A stretch of DNA of 64,000 nucleotides, taken from the NCBI GenBank assembly GCA_965116195.1, contig OZ220491.1, positions 3,286,001 to 3,350,000 on the forward strand. The letters are read 5' to 3'. The DNA is from Aldehydirespirator sp965116195. GTDB lineage: Bacteria; Actinomycetota; Acidimicrobiia; Acidimicrobiales; Aldehydirespiratoraceae. The translations under genes were made by a program, and so were the position numbers. Below, piece after piece: positions 8,833 through 15,615 of the stretch (the first letter of the stretch is position 1; the number at the start of each line of letters is the position of its first letter). The notes beneath the pieces were generated by a model, which did not search any database, was not told the DNA's origin, and worked only from the letters and a program-made list of their open reading frames with translations.

Positions 8833-9270
8833 CTAGACAGACTCGGAGCCTTTATCCGTTCCTGCCGGACCGTCCTGCGGTACCGAGCCAGCATCAGGGT
8901 TGGTATCTGGTTCTTCCGACATGCCATGAACATCCACCGGTATGTGGCCTCCACGTTCGCTTGGTGCAGCGCCGTTGCGGTCCATTCGATCCTTGATGAT
9001 GGCAACATCCTTGGACAGCACGGCGACATCCTCGGATAGTCTTGATAAGGCTTCACCGTTGGCTTTGACAATATCGGCCAAGTCGTTGAACCGGTTGTTG
9101 ATGCCGTTGACGTGATCATCAAATCGCAGGTTGATGCTGTTGGCGTGATCATCAAATCGCAGGTTGATGTCATCAAAGCGCTTGTTGAACGATCTTGCGG
9201 CAATTGCCAGGATCGTTCCAAACGCAGCCATAAACACGGCCACTGATCCGGTATATAAGGCGGCTTCCAT
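8833..9270 (-). CDS. membrane-anchored coiled-coil protein
   Basis: A 145-residue protein of unknown function. One hydrophobic helix (about residues 4-26) is followed by a coiled coil containing three related units (INLRFDDHANS, INLRFDDHVNG, INNRFNDLAD). Heptad segments such as LSRLSEDVAVLSKDVAIIKD come next, then a polar disordered tail. The architecture resembles small membrane-tethered coiled-coil proteins common in bacteria. A strong ribosome site (GAGGAG) stands 7 bases before the ATG at 9270, which supports both the gene and the start. Confidence 0.75.
   Translation of the reverse strand: MEAALYTGSVAVFMAAFGTILAIAARSFNKRFDDINLRFDDHANSINLRFDDHVNGINNRFNDLADIVKANGEALSRLSEDVAVLSKDVAIIKDRMDRNGAAPSERGGHIPVDVHGMSEEPDTNPDAGSVPQDGPAGTDKGSESV
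9115..9175. repeat. 33-bp repeat encoding coiled-coil units
   Basis: About two copies of a 33-bp unit (core GCGTGATCATCAAATCGCAG) encode eleven-residue coiled-coil units. A hendecad period suits a coiled coil. Confidence 0.7.
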
Positions 9271-9428
9271 ATTCGTTCTCCTCTATTATCGATTGCCATA
9301 GCCATCCACGGCTTGGCCAGCACATCATGTGATATTACGATTATTCATGTATATCACCCTCGAAATTGAAAAAATCTTGTCGTTACCGCCTCTCTGCATT
9401 TTGCCGAGCTTCAACCTCAAGTACAGCT

Positions 9429-10649
9429 TTACGATTCGCGGCGGGCTGCGTATTCAGCCAGCGCCGTCAGTGCCGAGTGGGCCTCCGGGATCGGCGGCAG
9501 AGCGTTGATCGCATCCAGTGCCTGCACCAGTAACTCGTCAATGGTTCTCTCAACGCGGGCCAACGCTCCGGTGTCAACGATCACCTGCTGAAGGGAGGCG
9601 AGCGCCTCGTCATCCATCTCGGTTCCGGCCATGTTCAGCAATGCCTGCTGTGGGCGTGAGGCGCTCATCCGGGCATAGGACATCAACAGAGTTGGCTTGC
9701 CCTGGCGCAGGTCGTCTCCCACCGGCTTGCCCGTGCTGTCAGCGTCACCAAATGCTCCCAGCACATCGTCGCGCAACTGGAAGGCCACACCGACCGGCAG
9801 CCCGTGCTGCTCCAACGGCCCGCTCAGTGCGGCCTGCCCCACCAGAGCGGCACCGAGTTGCAACGGTCGGACCACCGTGTAGCGGGCCGTCTTGTGTTCA
9901 ACGATGCGGCGGGCTTCATCCTCGGTGACACTTCCCCGTGCCGAGCAGACGATGTCGAGGTACTGACCCATGTTCAACTCGCTGCGCAGCGTGTCCCACA
10001 CCGTCCGAGCCTCAGCCGCTGCCGTACCCAACCCGCGGTCGGCCAGCACCATGGCCATGTCTCCCACGAGCACCGCAATGGCATCCCCGAAGCGGCGGCT
10101 GTCACCGTGCCATCGGCTGTCGCTGTGACGCTGCGTGAAGCGCTTCCACACGGACGGGGCACCGCGTCGCATGGGTGAGGCGTCCATGAAGTCGTCATGT
10201 ACAAGGGCAAAGGCGTGGAGTGTCTCAAGAGCACAGCCGGCATCCCAAACCGTGTCGTCGTGCGGGTCACCGCCGCCCAGCACCCAGCCCCAGTAGCAGT
10301 AGGCCGGTCTGATGCGCTTGCCATTCGCCAACAACAGGTCGGACAACGCGGCGAGTGGCTCGTCAAGGCTCGGATCAAGCTCAGCCCAATGCAGCCGCTC
10401 CGCCGCCAGAATTTCGCCAAGCCGAACCTGGACCTTGGCGGCCGTCTGCGTCAGCTGAGCAGGAACCGCAGCAGCCGTGGTCGCTGCAACCGCGTGAACC
10501 GCAGCAGCCGTCAAAGCCGAAGGAACAGAGGAAGCCGGAACCACTGGAACAGTGGGGGCCGGAGTTGCGGCAACCGATGGAACAGTGGGGGCCGGAGTTG
10601 CGGCAACCGCAGCAAGATCTGCGTACCCTGGCTTGGCGTGAGATGTCAC
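9429..10649 (-). CDS. polyprenyl diphosphate synthase
   Basis: A 406-residue trans-isoprenyl diphosphate synthase that condenses isopentenyl diphosphate with an allylic diphosphate. The first aspartate-rich motif is in ALVHDDFMDASPMRRG and the second in QLRDDVLGAFGD. The intervening KTARYTVVRPLQLGA segment is also typical. Chain length of the product (geranylgeranyl or longer) cannot be fixed by eye. The catalytic core is about 330 residues; the first 70 are an Ala/Pro/Val-rich low-complexity extension with repeats, not usual for the family. Its GTG start overlaps the xseB stop (GTGA), so it is coupled to xseB. Confidence 0.9.
   Translation of the reverse strand: MTSHAKPGYADLAAVAATPAPTVPSVAATPAPTVPVVPASSVPSALTAAAVHAVAATTAAAVPAQLTQTAAKVQVRLGEILAAERLHWAELDPSLDEPLAALSDLLLANGKRIRPAYCYWGWVLGGGDPHDDTVWDAGCALETLHAFALVHDDFMDASPMRRGAPSVWKRFTQRHSDSRWHGDSRRFGDAIAVLVGDMAMVLADRGLGTAAAEARTVWDTLRSELNMGQYLDIVCSARGSVTEDEARRIVEHKTARYTVVRPLQLGAALVGQAALSGPLEQHGLPVGVAFQLRDDVLGAFGDADSTGKPVGDDLRQGKPTLLMSYARMSASRPQQALLNMAGTEMDDEALASLQQVIVDTGALARVERTIDELLVQALDAINALPPIPEAHSALTALAEYAARRES
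10490..10620. repeat. imperfect repeats coding the prenyl-synthase N-terminus
   Basis: Repeated blocks around GGGGCCGGAGTTGCGGCAAC and ACCGCAGCAGCCGT encode ATPAPTVP-like and Ala-rich units. Confidence 0.6.
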
Positions 10650-10963
10650 TTTGATCCGGTCTCGAGCACTGCCACGACACGCTCCACCTGGAGACCTGCC
10701 TGAGTGATGCGTTGCCGGCAGATCTCAATCAGAGTTGCGGCACGCTTGACTCTGGCTGCCAGCAGATCCACGTCAGGATCATCGGCCTCCAATTCTGAGA
10801 GGATGCTCTCAAGCTCAGCCATGCACTCGCCGTAGCTCAACTCGGCACTTCCAGCCAGACCCGGGCCGCCGGTACTTGACTCGGCACCACCAACCGAACC
10901 CAGGTCACCAGTACCCGACGCGGCATTGTTCATCAAACTTTTCCCTGCTACCCACGACCGCAT
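10646..10963 (-). CDS. xseB: exodeoxyribonuclease VII small subunit
   Basis: A 105-residue protein whose C-terminal 65 residues are the XseB helical hairpin (LSYGECMAELESILSELEADD, then RVKRAATLIEICRQRI). It partners with XseA to degrade single-stranded DNA. The N-terminal 35 residues are Gly/Ser-rich and not conserved; the second methionine (MNNAAS) may be the real start. The gene ends in a GTGA overlap with the prenyl-synthase start and lies downstream of xseA on the same strand, the usual xseA-xseB order. Confidence 0.9.
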   Translation of the reverse strand: MRSWVAGKSLMNNAASGTGDLGSVGGAESSTGGPGLAGSAELSYGECMAELESILSELEADDPDVDLLAARVKRAATLIEICRQRITQAGLQVERVVAVLETGSK

Positions 10964-11246
10964 CGGCGCTCATCGGGACTGTTCCCCGTGTGCTTCACAA
11001 CTTGATGGCACGTCTCTTGATAGCACGTCTCGCACAAGCCCGCCAAAGAGTCAGCACAACTCATCGCGACCGTTGCTGGCGGCGATGTGGCTGTCATGGT
11101 GGCACCAGCAAGCCCGCTGAAGAGTCAGCACTAATCATCGCGACCCCTGGTGCCGGTGCGACTCGTGAAGGGCTCGCACAAGCCCGCTGAAGAGTCAGCA
11201 CTAATCATCGGCACTCCTCGCAAATCATCGGCACTCCTCGTTGTTG
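10964..11246. repeat. repeat-filled xseA-xseB spacer with a chain of mini-ORFs
   Basis: Imperfect direct repeats (core CCCGCTGAAGAGTCAGCACT) fill the 283-bp gap. On the minus strand they encode a chain of short ORFs that overlap one another: a 7-residue ORF, then MISADSSAGLCEPF..., MISADSSAGLLVPP, and a longer one containing MSCADSLAGL. The last stops about 14 bases before the xseB ATG. Good ribosome sites (CGAGGAG) precede the first two. The chain could carry ribosomes across the gap. Confidence 0.65.
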
Positions 11247-13160
11247 TCAATCGCTGTCGTCATCATGCTCGGTCGTTTCTGTCGTTGTTTCATCGTTGTC
11301 GGCCTTGCTGATGCGAATGGTACTTGTGAGAACACCGTCGGCCAGATGCGTGGTGATGCTGTCACCCGACTGCACAGTCTCTACCGATCGCACCAGCGTG
11401 CCGTCGGCTCGCCGCGTCAACGACCAGCCACGTCTCAACACCGATGCCGGATCCAGCGCCTTGAGCCGACCTTCCAGAGCCTCCAGACGACCTGTCTCCA
11501 GACGAACGCAGAGGCTGCCGGATCGTGTCACCCTTGTTGTGGCCTCGACCAGGTTCAGATCTGCATGTCTTGTGGCAACCCGGGCAGCCCGGGTCAGCCG
11601 TCTTGTGGCCCCGACCAGGTTCAGATCTGCGCGTCTGGTGGCGACCCGGGCAGCTTGTGACAGGCGCAAGGCCGTGACGTCCAAACCACGGGAGGCCACA
11701 CCCACGCTGCGGCGACTGTGATGAGCGATGGCCCGTGCATTGCCTTCAAGTCGCTCCAGCCACCTGTCCACCCTCTGTACCACGGCTCGGGCTGCTGCGG
11801 TGGGAGTGGAACATGAGGTGTGAGCCACCTCGTCAGCGGCGCTGCGGTCGGTCTCGTGGCCTATGCCGGTCAACACAGGGCGCTCACAGCCCGCCACAGC
11901 CCTGGCCACGATCTCATGATCAAATGCCGCAAGATCGGTACTGCTGCCGCCGCCACGGGCCAACAGCACCACATCAACCCGTGCCGCCATCTCTGCCAGC
12001 GCCGCCGCGATCGCCTCGGGCGCGTCCATGCCCTGTACGGCTGTGTCAACCTCGGTCACACAAAAGGCGTGGCCGCTTGCCTCAAACACCTTCAGCATGT
12101 CGGCATGTGCCGCGCTGCCAAGTGAAGTGACCAGTCCCACCCGTAGTGGTACGGGTGTCATCGGGATCGTGGCGTTGCGTCGCAGCAGACCTTCCTGTGA
12201 CATCCTGGCAACAACTGCGGCTCGATAAGCGGTGATCGCTCCGAGGGTGTGGGCGGGGTCAATCGATGTCATGCGCAGTTGCAACTGTCCTCGAGGTGCG
12301 TAGAAGTCAACCACAGCCTGAATGCGCACCTGCACACCGTCGGCTATACGTATGGCATTGCCGTGGCGCTTGATCAGGTTGTTGACTCGCTGGCGGTCGT
12401 CGCGGAACAACACGACCGAAACCACGGCTGTTGGTGCGCCACCGGTCTGATTAGCGGACCGTTCACCACCACTGCGCTGTACCTGCCGATCCCAAGGCGC
12501 GCCACCAGACTGACTCGCCGGACGTTCACCGCCACCAGACTTGACCTGCTGACTCAGGGATGCGCCACCAGCCGACCGCTCATCACCACTGCGCTGTACC
12601 TGCCGATCCCAAGGCGCGCCACCAGACTGACTCGCCGGACGTTCACCGCCACCAGACTTGACCTGCTGACCCAGGGGCGCACCACCAGCCGACCGCTCAT
12701 CACCACTGCGCTGTACCTGCCGATCCCAAGGCGCGCCACCAGACTGACTCGCCGGACGTTCACCGCCACCAGACTTGACCTGCTGACCCAGGGGCGCACC
12801 ACCAGCCGACCGCTCATCACCACTGCGCTGTACCTGCCGATCCCAAGGCGCGCCACCAGACTGACCCTCAGGCCGGTCACCGCCACCAGACTTGACCTGC
12901 TGACCCAGGGGCGCACCACCAGCCGACCGCTCATCAAGACCGCGCTGTGCCTGCCGATCCAGGTGTGCGCCGCCGGACTGGTTGGCCGGGCGTTCAACCA
13001 GGTTGAAGTAGACGTGGCCACTGCGGGTTCGGTTGATGCTGTCAACCTCGCCCGCCACCCAGACCCCACCGGGAAAGGCGACATCCAGAGCCTGACGCAA
13101 ATGTCGGGCCAACTCACCGACTGTGAGCGTGTCCTGCCCAGGCGCTCGTGTGTTGTTCAT
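11247..13160 (-). CDS. xseA: exodeoxyribonuclease VII large subunit with a 39-residue repeat insertion
   Basis: A 637-residue XseA, about 200 longer than usual (E. coli 456). Residues 1-60 begin the N-terminal OB fold (LTVGELARHLRQALD, VWVAGEVDSINRTRSGHVYF). Residues of about 60-240 are a hydrophilic repeat array (SGGAPWDRQVQRSGDERSAG units). The OB fold then resumes (VSVVLFRDDRQRVNNL), followed by the catalytic domain (ARGGGSSTDLAAFDHE, GIGHETDRSAADEVAH). The insertion sits between two strands of the OB fold, at a position compatible with an exposed loop, and keeps the frame because the unit is 117 bp. The ATG at 13160 overlaps the stop of a linker ORF (ATGA) that follows the ABC exporter gene. 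Confidence 0.93.
   Translation of the reverse strand: MNNTRAPGQDTLTVGELARHLRQALDVAFPGGVWVAGEVDSINRTRSGHVYFNLVERPANQSGGAHLDRQAQRGLDERSAGGAPLGQQVKSGGGDRPEGQSGGAPWDRQVQRSGDERSAGGAPLGQQVKSGGGERPASQSGGAPWDRQVQRSGDERSAGGAPLGQQVKSGGGERPASQSGGAPWDRQVQRSGDERSAGGASLSQQVKSGGGERPASQSGGAPWDRQVQRSGGERSANQTGGAPTAVVSVVLFRDDRQRVNNLIKRHGNAIRIADGVQVRIQAVVDFYAPRGQLQLRMTSIDPAHTLGAITAYRAAVVARMSQEGLLRRNATIPMTPVPLRVGLVTSLGSAAHADMLKVFEASGHAFCVTEVDTAVQGMDAPEAIAAALAEMAARVDVVLLARGGGSSTDLAAFDHEIVARAVAGCERPVLTGIGHETDRSAADEVAHTSCSTPTAAARAVVQRVDRWLERLEGNARAIAHHSRRSVGVASRGLDVTALRLSQAARVATRRADLNLVGATRRLTRAARVATRHADLNLVEATTRVTRSGSLCVRLETGRLEALEGRLKALDPASVLRRGWSLTRRADGTLVRSVETVQSGDSITTHLADGVLTSTIRISKADNDETTTETTEHDDDSD
12455..12985. 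repeat. 117-bp minisatellite inside xseA
   Basis: About four and a half units with an exact 117-bp spacing (unit marks AAGGCGCGCC at 12494, 12611, 12728 and 12845). Central copies are almost identical; the outermost have diverged. Each unit encodes 39 residues. Confidence 0.95.
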
Positions 13161-13396
13161 CGGTTCGCCGGTGAGTGGGTCAATGGCGATATGGCCGTCA
13201 AGCCGCCACCGTTGGTCGCATGGGTACGAGCCAACATAGAGTTGGTCAATGGCGATATGGCCGTCAAGCCGCCAGGCGACGGCATCATCAGCTGGCTGAA
13301 GTGTTGGGCAATGGCAATATGGCCGCCAAGCCAGTACACGACGGCATCACCGGGGCTCGCTGGTGCGATGGTCATCAGTTAGCTGCGCGTCGATCA
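13157..13396 (-). repeat. repeat spacer with a 72-codon linker ORF between the ABC exporter and xseA
   Basis: Repeats of GTCAATGGCGATATGGCCGT fill the gap. An ORF from 13375 ends in a TGA that overlaps the xseA ATG (ATGA). A 16-codon ORF begins as TGATG at the ABC stop. A 40-bp block at about 13313-13347 resembles the ABC gene itself at 14692-14716 (AAGCCAGTACACGA), so part of the spacer copies neighbouring coding DNA. No known protein domain is encoded. Confidence 0.6.
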
Positions 13397-15592
13397 TCAG
13401 TTGGCCGCCCCGACGCTCTCGGCGCGCATGAGACCCTCGTACAACTCGGCATAGAGTCCTTCGGCAGACCGCAGTTCCTCATGGGTGCCGCGTTCAACGA
13501 TACGGCCCTCATCCAACACGATGATCTGATCCGCATTGACCACGGTTGACAGGCGATGTGCGATCACCAGCGAGGTGCGCCCACGCAGTGCAGTCGCCAG
13601 CGCTTCTTGCACCTGCGCCTCGTTCTCGGTGTCCAGGTGAGAGGTGGCCTCATCCAAAATGACAATCACCGGGTCTTTCAGCAGCATTCGTGCAATGGCG
13701 AGACGTTGTTTCTCACCTCCCGACAGGCGGTAGCCGCGCTCGCCCACCATGGTGTCGTAACCGTCGGGAAGCGCCGCTATCACACCATGAATACCGGCTG
13801 CTGTGCAGGCCTGCACCAGTTGAGCAGTTGAGGCATCGGGTCGGGCGTAGCGCAGGTTGGCGGCCACGGTGTCGTGGAAAAGGTGCGGATCCTGGGTGAC
13901 CGTGCCGATGGCGGCCCGTAGCGACACCTGCCTGATCTGTCGCACATCAACACCGTCAACAAGGACTGCGCCGCCGGTGGTGTCGTAGAGCCGGGGCACC
14001 AAGGACACAAGCGTGGTCTTGCCCGAACCTGACGGGCCCACGATGGCTGTCATCTGACCCGGCTTGACCTCCAGGCTGACGTTGCCGAGCACTGCGGCTT
14101 CGTTGTCTTGGTTCTTGCTGCCGTTGTGCTTCTTGCTGCCGTCGTGCTTTTTGCTGCCCTTGCGCTCCCCGCTGCCCTTGCGCTCCCCGCTGCCCTTGCG
14201 CTCCTCAATGACCTTGCGCTCCCCGCTGCCCTTGCGCGCCTCAATGACGTTGCGCTCTTCGCTGCCTCTGCGCGCCTCACTGCCCTTAATCGCATCGCTG
14301 CCGTTGCGCTCTTCGCTGCCCTTGCGCAACTCACCACCCTTATGCAACTCACCACCCTTGCGCGACTCGCTGCCCTTATGCGCCTCACTGCCGTTGCGCT
14401 CCTCACTGGCGGTGGCCGCAGCCAGAGAATCCGCTGTCGTGTCCGCTGGCGGGTAGGTGAAGTTCACGTTCCGGAACTCGATATGTCCCGAAGGATGATG
14501 CAGGTCGCGAGCGTCAGACGTGTCGGTGATCGGATTGGGCGTGTCGAGCACTTCAAAAACCCGCTCAAAGCTGACGAAGGCTGACATCACATCCACCCGG
14601 GCGTTGGACAGACTGGTAAGGGGCACGTAGATACGCACGGTGTAGAGGCCCAGCGCCACCAGGGTTCCCGCCGAAAGCGCACCATCAATGACAAGATGAC
14701 CGCCAAGCCAGTACACGATGGCGGTACCCACCGCTCCGACCAGCGTCAAGGCAATGAGAAACACCCGCGAGTACATGGCGCTGCGCACGCCGATGTCACG
14801 CACCTTTCCGGCACGCCAGGAGAAGTCGGCTGCCTCGTCATCGTGACGACCGAACAACTTCACCAGCAGCGCTCCAGCCACGTTGAAGCGCTCGGTCATG
14901 GTGTTGTTCATCTGGGCGTTGAGGTTCATGCCCTCACGAGTGATGTCTTGAAGGCCCCGGCCAACCCGTCGAGCCGGCATCACGAACACCGGCAGGATGG
15001 CCACCGCCAGCAAGGTCAGACGCCACTCCAACAAGAACATGGCAATGAGCGTGCCGATCAACGTGATGATGTTGGCCACCACAGTGCCGAGCGTTCCCGT
15101 GAAGGCTCGCTGCGCTCCGATCACGTCATTGTTGAGGCGGCTGACGAGGGTGCCGGTCTGAGTGCGCGTGAAGAAGGCCAGCGGCAGGCGCTGCACATGG
15201 TCAAAAAGTGTCAACCTGAGGTCGAAGATGAGACTTTCGCCGATCCGGGCGCTCAGTCTGCGTTCCAGCAGCGAGAGCAGCGCCTCACCCAACGCCGTGG
15301 CTATCAAAATCACAAACAGTCGGTTCAGGTAGCTGCCGTTGCCGCGTGCGATGGCATCATCAAAGATTTCACGAATCACCAGCGGCGGCAGCAGCCCCAC
15401 CAATGTTGACATGACGACGGTGGCGATAAAACCAACGATCATCAGTCGGTAGGGACGGGCAAAGGCCCACACCCTGCGCCGTGTGGAGGCCGTGATTGTC
15501 CTGCCCTCCAGCCCGGAGCGATCGGTTGACATGGAGTGCATCACTCCAAAGGGGCTGCTCATCACCACCGCCGAGCCTACGAAGCCGCCCAA
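13397..15592 (-). CDS. ABC exporter (fused membrane and ATPase domains) with repeat linker
   Basis: A 731-residue half-transporter of the MsbA/multidrug type. Residues of about 30-340 form the six-helix membrane domain. The ATPase domain starts near residue 500 and is complete: Walker A GPSGSGKTT, Q-loop VTQDPHLFHD, signature LSGGEKQR, Walker B VIVILDEATSHLD and H-loop IAHRLST. Between the domains lie about 100 charged residues made of units such as RKGSEERNGS, encoded by short repeats. Ordinary exporters have a short linker here. The substrate cannot be told. Possible starts are 15592 and internal ATGs at 15562 and 15541. It acts as a homodimer or with a partner encoded elsewhere. Confidence 0.92.
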   Translation of the reverse strand: MGGFVGSAVVMSSPFGVMHSMSTDRSGLEGRTITASTRRRVWAFARPYRLMIVGFIATVVMSTLVGLLPPLVIREIFDDAIARGNGSYLNRLFVILIATALGEALLSLLERRLSARIGESLIFDLRLTLFDHVQRLPLAFFTRTQTGTLVSRLNNDVIGAQRAFTGTLGTVVANIITLIGTLIAMFLLEWRLTLLAVAILPVFVMPARRVGRGLQDITREGMNLNAQMNNTMTERFNVAGALLVKLFGRHDDEAADFSWRAGKVRDIGVRSAMYSRVFLIALTLVGAVGTAIVYWLGGHLVIDGALSAGTLVALGLYTVRIYVPLTSLSNARVDVMSAFVSFERVFEVLDTPNPITDTSDARDLHHPSGHIEFRNVNFTYPPADTTADSLAAATASEERNGSEAHKGSESRKGGELHKGGELRKGSEERNGSDAIKGSEARRGSEERNVIEARKGSGERKVIEERKGSGERKGSGERKGSKKHDGSKKHNGSKNQDNEAAVLGNVSLEVKPGQMTAIVGPSGSGKTTLVSLVPRLYDTTGGAVLVDGVDVRQIRQVSLRAAIGTVTQDPHLFHDTVAANLRYARPDASTAQLVQACTAAGIHGVIAALPDGYDTMVGERGYRLSGGEKQRLAIARMLLKDPVIVILDEATSHLDTENEAQVQEALATALRGRTSLVIAHRLSTVVNADQIIVLDEGRIVERGTHEELRSAEGLYAELYEGLMRAESVGAAN
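14107..14405. repeat. short in-frame repeats in the ABC exporter linker
   Basis: Variable 15-24-bp units (TTGCGCTCCCCGCTGCCC and relatives) encode alternating Lys/Arg-Gly-Ser and Glu residues. The variants are all frame-preserving. Confidence 0.85.
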
Positions 15593-15615
15593 TCACTTAA
15601 CCGAAACAGCTCACC

